The notes below the pieces were generated by a model. That model searched no databases. It had not been told where the DNA came from and saw nothing but the letters and a program-made list of their open reading frames with translations. Position numbers and translations under genes: made by a program. Below are positions 1 to 6,376 of a stretch of 10,713 bases of DNA, piece by piece. Source of the stretch: Christiangramia sp. (GTDB lineage: Bacteria; Bacteroidota; Bacteroidia; Flavobacteriales; Flavobacteriaceae). The DNA is taken from positions 1 through 10,713 of the forward strand of contig JAHELO010000025.1 of assembly GCA_024644145.1 (NCBI GenBank). Direction: 5' to 3'. Each line of letters begins with the position of its first letter. Within the stretch, counting starts at the first letter, position 1.

Positions 1-423
1 GATCTGGAAAAGCAAATCAAGGATTCTGTGAAAGCGGGTGCGAAAATAGTTTTAGGAGGTAAAAGAGATCGAGCATATCTGGAACCAACAGTACTCACCG
101 GAGTAACCCCGGAAATGAGCCTGTTTAAAGAAGAAACGTTTGGACCGGCTATTGGCGTTACTTTATTCAAGGAAGATAATGAAGCGGTTGACCTCGTTAA
201 TTTGTCTGATTTTGGTCTGGGAGTCTCCATTTTTACTGAAGATATGGACTTCGCAGAGAAAATAGTACCGGAATTCGAAGACGGGGCAGTATTCATTAAT
301 GAACTTGTAAAAAGCGACCCCAGGTTACCTTTTGGCGGAACAAAGATCTCAGGATATGGCAGGGAATTATCTGCAGATGGGATACGTGAGTTTGTGAATA
401 AAAAGACCGTTTATTTTAAATAG
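1..423 (+). CDS. Aldehyde dehydrogenase, C-terminal part (probable NAD-dependent succinate-semialdehyde dehydrogenase), 5' truncated
   Basis: The reading frame is open from base 1, so the gene enters from the left and only the last 140 residues are visible. They carry ALDH superfamily hallmarks: KEETFGP at bases 127-147 and, near the C-terminus, a KSDPRLPFGG...SGYGREL block at about bases 310-369. The phrase VKSDPRLPFGG followed by SGYGREL is typical of NAD-dependent succinate-semialdehyde dehydrogenases (GabD/Sad type), which oxidise succinate semialdehyde to succinate in GABA breakdown. The catalytic Cys and the NAD-binding Rossmann region lie outside the window, so substrate and cofactor are inferred from the tail only. 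The stop is TAG. The Nudix gene starts 46 bases later on the same strand and could be cotranscribed. Family assignment is firm; the substrate is moderately sure. Confidence 0.9.
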   Translation, partial: DLEKQIKDSVKAGAKIVLGGKRDRAYLEPTVLTGVTPEMSLFKEETFGPAIGVTLFKEDNEAVDLVNLSDFGLGVSIFTEDMDFAEKIVPEFEDGAVFINELVKSDPRLPFGGTKISGYGRELSADGIREFVNKKTVYFK

Positions 424-469
424 TGGGCCTAATAAAAATAAAATAACCCCCTAAAATCGATAACATACC

Positions 470-886
470 ATGGAACAAAAAATATCTGTAACCGTAGATT
501 GCGTAATATTCTGTAAAGTAGATAACAAGTTCAAGGTGCTGTTAGTTCAGCGTAAAAATGAACCATTCCAGGACCAATGGGCGCTTCCCGGCGGTTTTGT
601 AGATGAAGGTGAAGACCTGGAGGCGGCGGCGAAACGCGAGCTTGAAGAAGAGACCGGTGTTAAGGTAAAATCTATGGAACAGGTACAGGCCTTCGGCAAA
701 CCCGGGAGGGATCCTCGCGGACACACTATTTCCATAGCTTTTTTAAGCCGAATCTTCTGTGAAGAAGAGTTAAAACCGGCAGATGATGCTAAAGATGCCA
801 AGTGGTTCGCACTGGAAAAATTGCACAACATGGACCTGGCATTTGACCATGATGAGATCATAAATGTTGCCCAGCAATTTCTATAA
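470..886 (+). CDS. Nudix hydrolase (ADP-ribose pyrophosphatase-like)
   Basis: This 138-residue protein is a single Nudix domain, the usual length for a stand-alone member. The Nudix box fits GX5EX7REUXEEXGU exactly at residues 42-64, with Gly42, Glu48, Arg56-Glu57, Glu60-Glu61 and Gly63; these residues bind the divalent metals used to hydrolyse a nucleoside diphosphate linked to another group X. A WALPGGF segment precedes the box at residues 37-43. PGRDPRGH at 78-85 resembles the COG1051 group, often annotated as ADP-ribose pyrophosphatases. There is no C-terminal winged-helix domain, so it is not an NrtR-type regulator. It is probably a cytosolic housekeeping enzyme for ADP-ribose or oxidised nucleotides; the substrate cannot be read from sequence. 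ATG470 is the first start in the frame and has no clear Shine-Dalgarno sequence, as is usual in this phylum. Confidence 0.92.
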   Translation: MEQKISVTVDCVIFCKVDNKFKVLLVQRKNEPFQDQWALPGGFVDEGEDLEAAAKRELEEETGVKVKSMEQVQAFGKPGRDPRGHTISIAFLSRIFCEEELKPADDAKDAKWFALEKLHNMDLAFDHDEIINVAQQFL

Positions 887-890
887 TCGT

Positions 891-911
891 AAAAATGAGC
901 TTCTCTTTTTT
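891..911 (+). terminator. Weak possible terminator after the Nudix gene
   Basis: Arm 891-899 (AAAAATGAG) can pair with 903-911 (CTCTTTTTT) around a three-base loop with one T-T mismatch, five bases after the Nudix stop. Only three pairs lie next to the loop (two G-C and one A-T) and the rest is A-T, so this may be no more than an AT-rich coincidence. The 887-1009 gap otherwise holds nothing I can name. Confidence 0.28.
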
Positions 912-1009
912 ATAATTTATTAATTCAATTATTTCTTTTTACAGAATTGATAATTCTTTCTTAGCCTTTTTATTTACCGATTTTTTCTAATTAATTTAGA
1001 GATAAAAAT

Positions 1010-1396
1010 ATGAGATTTCACACCAGAAAATGGATAAAACCAGAAGACCTGAACCCGAATGGCACCCTGTTCGGGGGGCGTTTACTGGAATGGATAGATG
1101 AGGAATGTGCCCTATACAGCATTGTCCAGTTAGAAAATCATAAAACAGTAACTAAATACATGAGTGAGATAGACTTTAAAAGTTCTGCTCACCAGGGCGA
1201 TATTATAGAGATTGGCATAGAAGTTTTAAAGTTTGGTACTGCCTCGCTTAGTTTGAAATGTGAAGTGAGAAACAAAATGACGCGTGAAACGATTATAACG
1301 ATAGATAAGATCGTTATGGTGGCACTGGACAGGGATGGTAAGCCTAAGCCTCACGGAAAATCCAAAATTGAATTTGTAAAGGACCGGTTAAAATAA
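1010..1396 (+). CDS. Acyl-CoA thioesterase, hotdog fold (YciA/BFIT-like)
   Basis: This 128-residue protein is a single hotdog domain like YciA and the repeats of BFIT, which hydrolyse acyl-CoA to free acid and CoA. The signature is N-P-N-G-T-L-F-G-G at residues 15-23, on the loop entering the central hotdog helix, followed by LLEWIDEE, whose Asp30 aligns with the catalytic Asp of the YciA group. The rest follows the family: strand segment Y-M-S-E-I-D-F, then HQGDIIEIGIEV, and VALDRDGKP near the C-terminus. Such enzymes are cytosolic oligomers that recycle CoA or limit acyl-CoA build-up. ATG1010 gives a normal-length protein. It converges with the minus-strand EEP gene, only 46 bases separating the two stops, and I see no strong terminator hairpin between them. 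Chain-length preference cannot be told from sequence. Confidence 0.9.
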   Translation: MRFHTRKWIKPEDLNPNGTLFGGRLLEWIDEECALYSIVQLENHKTVTKYMSEIDFKSSAHQGDIIEIGIEVLKFGTASLSLKCEVRNKMTRETIITIDKIVMVALDRDGKPKPHGKSKIEFVKDRLK

Positions 1397-1442
1397 AATA
1401 TTGTAGACGCAAGCCGGACTAATATTCCGTGTTTAGCGCAAT

Positions 1443-2546
1443 TTATTTATTACTCGAGCCATTCTGACCTTTTTCCGAATTCTCCTTTTCTTCCTCTGCA
1501 ATCTGTTCCTTTGCCATTTTTATTTGTTCATTTGTGGCCGGGGTAGGTTTCTGTTCATTGGCCAGCTCTGGCTGTAAATATAACTGTGCATAAAATGGGA
1601 AATGATCTGATTGGATATCATTCCCAATACCGATCTTTTCTACCCTGAATTCTTCAGAAACGAAAATATGGTCTAAAGACCAGCGCATTATGGGGCTACG
1701 GGCATTAAAGGAATTATAGAAACTTCTCCCTTTTCTTACATCTAATAGTTCACCCACAGACTGAAATAAGCTGGTTGTATGAGACCAGGCAACATCGTTG
1801 AAATCACCAATAACCACAACCGGAATTTCTGAATCCATAGATTCTAGGGCTATTTTCATCATTTCGGCATCCCTGTCAGACGATGACGGGTTGTGCTGTG
1901 GCATGGGTGGAGTAGGATGTATGGCATGTAGTTGTATCTTATCGCCCGAGCGCAATTGGATGTGGGCATGAATAGACGGAATGCTGTCATCTACAATATA
2001 TTTAACCTGTGGATTAATCAGTTTAAGCTTAGAGTATAAGATCATACCATACGTGTTATCTAGCGGAACCTCAACCTTATAAGGATATTCATTCCCTAAC
2101 CCAGAGTCGATGGCATCTTTCCATTTAGAATCTGTTTCAGTGAAAACCGCCACATCTGGTTTTAATCTTTTCATCTCAGTAATGAGAAGCTCGGTCTTGT
2201 TGTTTTTCTGAAGAACGTTAGAGGTAAGAAGTAAAAGACCGGTTTCCTTATTTACCTTTTCAGTAGGTTTACCAACATCGTATGCTGCAAAGGGTGTATA
2301 GGGAAATATCTTTCCAAATTGAAATATAAAACAGGTCACCAGTACTGCCATAAATGTGTAGTCTCTCCAGGACCTGATCTCGAACCTGAAAAAATAAGCT
2401 GCAATGGCTGTAAGGGTTAATAAAGTTAATTGAATATGAGGGTAGTCAAACATCCTGATCCACCAGAAATCGGCAGCGATAAGTGGAATAAGGGTAATTA
2501 CAACTGCAAGAATACCGAAGCCCTGGAGAAAAGGTTTTAATTTCAT
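1443..2546 (-). CDS. Membrane-anchored endonuclease/exonuclease/phosphatase (EEP) family protein
   Basis: This 367-residue protein has three hydrophobic segments (about 11-30, 38-53 and 64-80) and then an EEP domain at about 103-325. Conserved EEP positions are visible: S-N-V with Asn110, Glu137 in FTET, His210, GDFND at 247-251, LDHIF at 291-295 and SDHFP at 313-317, together the metal and acid-base set of DNase I-like phosphoesterases. Positive charges at residues 2-4 and in the loop at 54-61 (RFEIRSWR) suggest N-in, three crossings and a periplasmic catalytic domain (inference). The tail from about 328 is Gln/Glu/Lys-rich and probably disordered. Known relatives with this plan include E. 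coli YafD and actinobacterial VanJ; the substrate here (nucleic acid, phospholipid or lipid-linked phosphate) is unknown. It is last in its operon: three bases separate its ATG from the channel gene's stop, in the same frame. Confidence 0.9.
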   Translation of the reverse strand: MKLKPFLQGFGILAVVITLIPLIAADFWWIRMFDYPHIQLTLLTLTAIAAYFFRFEIRSWRDYTFMAVLVTCFIFQFGKIFPYTPFAAYDVGKPTEKVNKETGLLLLTSNVLQKNNKTELLITEMKRLKPDVAVFTETDSKWKDAIDSGLGNEYPYKVEVPLDNTYGMILYSKLKLINPQVKYIVDDSIPSIHAHIQLRSGDKIQLHAIHPTPPMPQHNPSSSDRDAEMMKIALESMDSEIPVVVIGDFNDVAWSHTTSLFQSVGELLDVRKGRSFYNSFNARSPIMRWSLDHIFVSEEFRVEKIGIGNDIQSDHFPFYAQLYLQPELANEQKPTPATNEQIKMAKEQIAEEEKENSEKGQNGSSNK

Positions 2547-2549
2547 AGT

Positions 2550-3845
2550 TTAGTTTGATGGAGGGTTGGATTTTTCACCCAGAAAACTACGAATATCATC
2601 CCCTGAGGGAGCTTCAAATAGTTTCAGATCGAAATAGGGAATAGCCGCTATCAAGTGGTCAAAAATATCTGCTGAAATATACTCAAAATTTTCCCAGCGT
2701 TTATCCTTGCTAAAGCAAAGTACTTCCATGGGAATACCATTTACTGTTGGAGCTAAATGTCTTACTATAAGATACATTTCCTTATGAACAGCAGAATGTT
2801 CTCTTAGGTAAGAATCGGCATATTTTCTAAAAACCCCGAGGTTTGTTTGATTACGTCCATTTATCAATAAGCTTTTATCGATATCATTATTTTCATTGAA
2901 TTTATCGATTTCAGACTGCCTATGTTCCAGATAGGGAGCTATAAGCTTTATTCTTTTTAATTTTTCAATATCTTGCTTGTCCAGAAATTTCACAGAATTT
3001 TGTTTAATTAAAACGGACCTTTTAATTCTTCTTCCGGGAGATTCCTGCATACCTCTCCAGTTCTGAAAAGAATCTGAAATTAAACTGTAGGTTGGGATGG
3101 TGGTGTAAGTGTTATCCCAGTTCTGTACCCTTACAGTAGCCAGGTTAATTTCGGTAACTGTACCGTCTGCTCCGTATTTCTCAAAGGTAATCCAGTCTCC
3201 TATTCTTACAATGTCGTTCACAGATACCTGGATAGATGCCACTAATCCCAGGATGGTATCTTTAAATATCAATAGGATCACCGCTGAAGCAGCACCTAAA
3301 GAAATGGCAAATCCCAAAACAGATTTATTAAACAAGCTTGAAAAAATGAACATAAAGCCTATAATCCAGATAAAGATCATTATGATCTGGCTGAAACTTT
3401 CTAATGGCTTGTCATTGAATTCTTCACGGGTTTTTAAATAATTCCTGGTAGATCTTAATATACTTCGGCATATCCAAACGATAAGGATGATCACATATAT
3501 ATCTACCAGTTTGTAGAATATTTCCAGAACATCTGGGAACTCTGAAAAAATCAAAGGAAACACCTTATAGATAACCAGAAGTGGTAGAAACCGCCCTACA
3601 TACCTAGGGAAATTACTTTTGATAAGGAAATCATCAAAGGTGGTTTTGGTCTGGTTGGTGAAAAGCTTAAAGGTTTCAATAATGAAATGCTTGATCAGGT
3701 AATTGATTCCGAGAATGATCAGAGTTAAAACCACAAGATTGATTAGAAGATTTAAATACTGAGCGAAACCGGCATTCATACCATGCTCAACAAAAAATTC
3801 CTCTAAAAAACAGATCAGATAAACCAGTCCTTCTTCAATATCCAT
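2550..3845 (-). CDS. ybdG: MscS-family mechanosensitive ion channel, YbdG/MscM type
   Basis: This 431-residue inner-membrane protein should open under membrane tension to release solutes during hypo-osmotic shock. About five hydrophobic helices are visible (roughly 30-52, 84-100, 112-130, 152-171 and the pore helix 174-200, rich in Gly/Ala as in MscS TM3). The beta domain follows: V-N-D at 208-210, IGDWITFEKYGADGTV at 214-229, then VQNWDNTYTTIP and SDSFQNWRGM. GRRIKRS and the late WENFEYISADIFDHL segment are characteristic of the E. coli YbdG (MscM) branch and are not found in small MscS proteins, hence the symbol. The length matches YbdG (about 415 residues). It is the middle gene of the operon, with DUF3817 ending three bases upstream and EEP starting three bases downstream, all in one frame. 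ATG3845 is preferred; Met23 is a possible shorter start. Confidence 0.93.
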   Translation of the reverse strand: MDIEEGLVYLICFLEEFFVEHGMNAGFAQYLNLLINLVVLTLIILGINYLIKHFIIETFKLFTNQTKTTFDDFLIKSNFPRYVGRFLPLLVIYKVFPLIFSEFPDVLEIFYKLVDIYVIILIVWICRSILRSTRNYLKTREEFNDKPLESFSQIIMIFIWIIGFMFIFSSLFNKSVLGFAISLGAASAVILLIFKDTILGLVASIQVSVNDIVRIGDWITFEKYGADGTVTEINLATVRVQNWDNTYTTIPTYSLISDSFQNWRGMQESPGRRIKRSVLIKQNSVKFLDKQDIEKLKRIKLIAPYLEHRQSEIDKFNENNDIDKSLLINGRNQTNLGVFRKYADSYLREHSAVHKEMYLIVRHLAPTVNGIPMEVLCFSKDKRWENFEYISADIFDHLIAAIPYFDLKLFEAPSGDDIRSFLGEKSNPPSN

Positions 3846-3848
3846 GGA

Positions 3849-4133
3849 CTAAAGATATTTCTTTTCTACATAGAAAGGACCAAAAGGCAGCACCGAACAC
3901 CCAAGGATAATTCCAATCTGGGTAAGGCTCCATTTCATGGGCCTGATTAAAAGTAGACCTCCTATAACGTAGGCTATAAATAAAATACCATGAGCCATAC
4001 CAACTTGTCTAACCATTTCTGGCATTTCAAAGATATATTTCAAAGGCATGGCAATGAATAGGAGTAGCAGAAAGGAAATTCCTTCCAGAATACTAATCCA
4101 TTTAAACAGCTTGACTTGGTTTTCCAGGGACAT
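3849..4133 (-). CDS. DUF3817 family small membrane protein
   Basis: This 94-residue membrane protein follows the DUF3817 pattern: LEGISFLLLL and MPLKY near the start, a central G-M-A-H-G-I-L-F segment, W-S-L in the third part and the C-terminal PFGPFYVEKKYL. Three hydrophobic helices are apparent. Members are small integral membrane proteins of unknown function. An upstream in-frame ATG at 4178 would add 15 residues, but I choose ATG4133: the shorter form begins MSLENQVKLFKW, as family members usually do, and a promoter-like TATATTTG at 4154-4161 lies inside the would-be extension. It is first in the operon with the MscM channel and the EEP protein. Its TAG stop is followed by TCC and the ATG of the channel gene, so translation is probably coupled. 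The family is clear; the role is unknown. Confidence 0.85.
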   Translation of the reverse strand: MSLENQVKLFKWISILEGISFLLLLFIAMPLKYIFEMPEMVRQVGMAHGILFIAYVIGGLLLIRPMKWSLTQIGIILGCSVLPFGPFYVEKKYL

Positions 4134-4153
4134 ATAAAAAAAATTAACTTGGG

Positions 4154-4161
4154 CAAATATA
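4154..4161 (-). promoter_or_regulatory. Putative Bacteroidetes -7 box for the DUF3817-mscM-EEP operon
   Basis: Read on the minus strand this is TATATTTG, an exact match to the Bacteroidetes -7 consensus TAnnTTTG. It would start transcription about 14 bases before ATG4133. No clear -33 TTG is found at the usual distance, so the call is tentative. Confidence 0.4.
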
Positions 4162-4249
4162 ATCGATTCGCAAGACATAACATGATGATGTAATATGAAC
4201 CTTTAAGAGGTTTTTAATATAGCAAACAGTACTCCTAAGGTCATTTTTA

Positions 4250-4257
4250 TTAATTTG
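4250..4257 (+). promoter_or_regulatory. Possible -7 box for galE
   Basis: TTAATTTG differs by one base from TAnnTTTG and lies 18 bases before the galE start, a spacing that suits a short leader. There is no convincing -33 element. It faces away from the minus-strand -7 candidate about 90 bases to the left, making the 4134-4275 gap a plausible divergent promoter region. Confidence 0.28.
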
Positions 4258-4275
4258 CGCAAGTAAAATTTATAT

Positions 4276-5319
4276 ATGAGTTCTAAAAGAGTATTGGTTA
4301 CCGGAGGCCTTGGATTTATTGGCTCCCATACGGTGGTTGCCCTTCAGCAGGAAGGATATGAAGTTGTGATCATAGATAATCTTTCCAATTCATCACTGGA
4401 CGTTTTGGGAGGGATCACACAAATCACCGGTAAGACCCCTGAATTTGAAAACCTTGACCTTAGGGATAAAGCTGCTGTCAAGGATTTCTTTGAAACTTAT
4501 CCGGATATTGAGGATGTTATTCATTTCGCTGCTTCTAAAGCGGTTGGAGAGAGTGTAATAAATCCCTTGTTGTATTACGAGAATAATATCTCTACACTGG
4601 TTTATCTGTTGCATGAGTTGAATAAGAAAGCGAGTTCAAGATTTATATTTAGTTCTTCATGTACGGTTTATGGGCAAGCTGATGAATTACCCATTACTGA
4701 AAATGCACCGGTAAAGAAAGCAGAGTCTCCATATGGAAATACCAAGCAAATAGGGGAGGAAATCCTTCAGGACACCTGTAAGACAAATGGAGAGTTTAAA
4801 GCTATCGCCCTAAGGTATTTTAACCCTATTGGTGCACATCCTACAGCTGAAATTGGAGAGTTACCTATAGGCACCCCTCAAAATCTAATTCCGTTTATTA
4901 CCCAGACCGCGATAGGAAAACGAGACGAACTTTCTGTTTTTGGAAATGATTATCCTACAGAAGATGGTACTGCTATAAGAGATTATATTCATGTAATGGA
5001 TCTCGCAGAGGCACATGTAAAAGCTTTGGAAAGACTTATTAGTGGAAAGGAAAAGACTAATTACGAGGTCTTTAATCTTGGTACTGGAAGAGGGAATTCG
5101 GTATTGGAAGTAATAAGGTCTTTTGAGAAAGTTTCTGAACAGAAATTACCATATAAAATCGTGGGAAGAAGAGAAGGGGATATTACAGCAGCGTACGCAG
5201 ATACCACTAAGGCAAATGAAGAGTTAGGCTGGAAGGCAAACAGGTCTCTGGATGAAGCCCTTAAAAGTGCCTGGAAATGGCAGAAGGTGGTGAAGCAAAA
5301 GGAAGAAGAAGAAAATTAA
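4276..5319 (+). CDS. galE: UDP-glucose 4-epimerase
   Basis: GalE interconverts UDP-glucose and UDP-galactose using tightly bound NAD, feeding the Leloir pathway and polysaccharide synthesis in the cytosol. This 347-residue protein is the normal length for an extended SDR. The NAD-binding G-x-x-G-x-x-G motif is at residues 10-16 and Asp34 ends the second strand. HFAASKAVGES at 83-93 is typical of GalE. The catalytic set is complete: Ser128 in FSSSCTVYG, then Tyr153 and Lys157 in YGNTK. RYFNPIGAHP, and later DYIHVMDLAEAH, complete the family signature. It is transcribed alone: the divergent DUF3817 operon lies to the left, and a strong terminator starts 20 bases after its TAA stop. ATG4276 is the first start and places the glycine motif correctly. 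The Glu-rich C-terminal tail (EEEEN) is unremarkable. Confidence 0.97.
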   Translation: MSSKRVLVTGGLGFIGSHTVVALQQEGYEVVIIDNLSNSSLDVLGGITQITGKTPEFENLDLRDKAAVKDFFETYPDIEDVIHFAASKAVGESVINPLLYYENNISTLVYLLHELNKKASSRFIFSSSCTVYGQADELPITENAPVKKAESPYGNTKQIGEEILQDTCKTNGEFKAIALRYFNPIGAHPTAEIGELPIGTPQNLIPFITQTAIGKRDELSVFGNDYPTEDGTAIRDYIHVMDLAEAHVKALERLISGKEKTNYEVFNLGTGRGNSVLEVIRSFEKVSEQKLPYKIVGRREGDITAAYADTTKANEELGWKANRSLDEALKSAWKWQKVVKQKEEEEN

Positions 5320-5338
5320 GGCATATTTGCCTGAATAT

Positions 5339-5365
5339 AAAAGCCCGGTCTAAACCGGGCTTTTT
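5339..5365. terminator. Strong, probably bidirectional intrinsic terminator between galE and the yqaE-like gene
   Basis: Arm 5339-5349 (AAAAGCCCGGT) pairs perfectly with 5354-5364 around the loop CTAA, a GC-rich 11-bp stem followed by T's. Because the arm also begins with A's, the minus-strand transcript ends in T's too. The hairpin therefore suits both the plus-strand galE and the converging minus-strand small gene that stops at 5387. Confidence 0.88.
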
Positions 5366-5386
5366 GCTGTAATAATTTAAATTACT

Positions 5387-5545
5387 CTATTTGGAGCCGT
5401 TAACCAGAAAAGCATGAATAACTCCCGGCAGCCATCCCAGAGCAGTCAATAATAAACTTATTAAAAATGTCACTCCTAGTCCGTGTTTCATGAAAACGGC
5501 CAAAGGTGGTAGTAAAATGTTTAAAATAATTGTTAGTAAAGACAT
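5387..5545 (-). CDS. YqaE/Pmp3 family (UPF0057) small membrane protein
   Basis: This short gene encodes 52 residues, from ATG at 5545 to TAG at 5387-5389. The protein begins MSLLTIILNILLPPLAVFMK and continues HGLGVTFLISLLLTALGW, then LPGVIHAFLV. That is the YqaE/Pmp3 pattern: two membrane helices, a P-P-L-A/G-V segment ending the first helix, a short polar loop, and LPG-I-HA in the second. Members are tiny inner-membrane proteins, often induced by salt, cold or general stress and linked to membrane potential and ion balance; the mechanism is unsettled. It converges with galE and shares its terminator. Three copies of AGGTATTA lie 34-103 bases upstream of its start and may be operator sites. 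Length and motif order are typical, so I consider it a real gene despite its size. Confidence 0.9.
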   Translation of the reverse strand: MSLLTIILNILLPPLAVFMKHGLGVTFLISLLLTALGWLPGVIHAFLVNGSK

Positions 5546-5578
5546 ATCTAAATTTTAATTGGTTCCTTAATATATTCC

Positions 5579-5648
5579 AGGTATTAAGATAAAATCTCTC
5601 CTAATACCTATATACAGGGCAATTTAAAATTTATGTCAGGTAATACCT
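5579..5648. repeat. Three copies of the 8-mer AGGTATTA upstream of the yqaE-like gene
   Basis: AGGTATTA occurs at 5579-5586 on the plus strand and at 5602-5609 and 5641-5648 on the minus strand. The first two form an inverted pair around 15 bases. The third overlaps AGGTA on the other strand (5638-5642), giving the near-palindrome AGGTAATACCT. The cluster fills the gap between the VTT gene's stop and the small gene's start, where an operator would be expected. Confidence 0.5.
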
Positions 5649-5688
5649 TGGGCCTTATGAAAAGTTTAGATTTATTATAAGGAAAGCG

Positions 5689-6306
5689 TTAAACCATTTC
5701 GAAAATTACTAAGGCATAAAGGTAAAACCTGGCAAATCTTAGTAATCCAAAAATAAGATAACTTGAAAAAGGAAATTTTATGATCCCTGCAGCAATGCTT
5801 GTCATGGCAAAAGGGATTGGCAGGAGCGCTCCAACTATGATTAAAAATCCACCCCACTTTCGGGTATTTTTAATGTGTTTAGCAAGCTTAAGTTCCATAG
5901 CTTCATGAACTGCTGGTATCTTGGTAATACCCACCCCTATAAAGTAAGAAACCACACCACCTAGATAAGAAGCGGTGGCAAGCAGGGAAAGGTAAATGAA
6001 AGGACTCACCGATTTACTGGCCCAGGCAATAAATAATTCAGGCGGAACCAGCCCAAGTAAAGATTCAGATAAAAAGAAAATAGAAAGAACTTCAATAGGT
6101 GCATAGGTTTCAGTAATAGTCACTAGCATATCCTCAATATCTAGAAGATAGTGATCTATTGCCCATAAAGCTCCAACAAATAATACAATTGGTAGTACTG
6201 CTTTTTTCAAACTATTCCATACGAAAGAATAAAATCCAGTATAAGTGTAATATTGATGCAACAGGCGTATTCGCGACTTCTTTTTAGATTTCGCTTTATC
6301 TTTCAT
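5689..6306 (-). CDS. VTT-domain (DedA/YqaA-like) membrane protein
   Basis: This 205-residue integral membrane protein has the VTT/SNARE-associated layout. A basic N-terminus (residues 1-14, many Lys/Arg) precedes a helix at 33-51. A short re-entrant-like segment at 72-95 carries Glu81 and the PPE motif at 88-90. A helix follows at about 102-124, then a second half at 150-170 with G-A-L-L-P-I-P-F and a final helix at about 173-200 with Arg180 and Arg183. Known members act in membrane lipid handling; some DedA proteins translocate undecaprenyl phosphate or phospholipids, and loss affects envelope and membrane-potential homeostasis. This one is closer to the short YqaA-like group, so its substrate is uncertain. 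It follows the small acidic gene on the same strand, 70 bases after that gene's stop. ATG6306 gives the expected basic N-terminus. Confidence 0.82.
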   Translation of the reverse strand: MKDKAKSKKKSRIRLLHQYYTYTGFYSFVWNSLKKAVLPIVLFVGALWAIDHYLLDIEDMLVTITETYAPIEVLSIFFLSESLLGLVPPELFIAWASKSVSPFIYLSLLATASYLGGVVSYFIGVGITKIPAVHEAMELKLAKHIKNTRKWGGFLIIVGALLPIPFAMTSIAAGIIKFPFSSYLIFGLLRFARFYLYALVIFEMV

Positions 6307-6376
6307 TAATTTCTGATCTATTTTATTCTAGAAACTCTTCAATTGAAGTAGGGTATTCAGCGATAAAAGCCAGATT

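Noticed and set aside
547..861. 104-codon minus-strand open frame opposite the Nudix gene
   Set aside because: It mirrors the Nudix coding sequence, and its Ser/Pro-rich translation is typical of antisense shadow frames.
1397..1442. In-frame continuation after the thioesterase stop and a small CGGA/TCCG hairpin
   Set aside because: The open frame runs into the antisense of the EEP gene and looks like chance. The hairpin has four pairs and no T-run, so it is not called a terminator.
3109..3441. 110-codon plus-strand open frame within the MscM gene
   Set aside because: The opposite strand encodes a clear YbdG-type channel with conserved motifs; this frame has no recognisable protein features.
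5320..5331. Short inverted repeat GGCATATTTGCC just after galE
   Set aside because: The stem is only four pairs and the strong 11-bp terminator follows at once, so it needs no separate function.
6337..6348. Perfect 12-base palindrome CTTCAATTGAAG between the acidic gene and the VTT gene
   Set aside because: It is a single short copy, lies within the in-frame continuation of the acidic gene, and has no second site or promoter context to suggest an operator.
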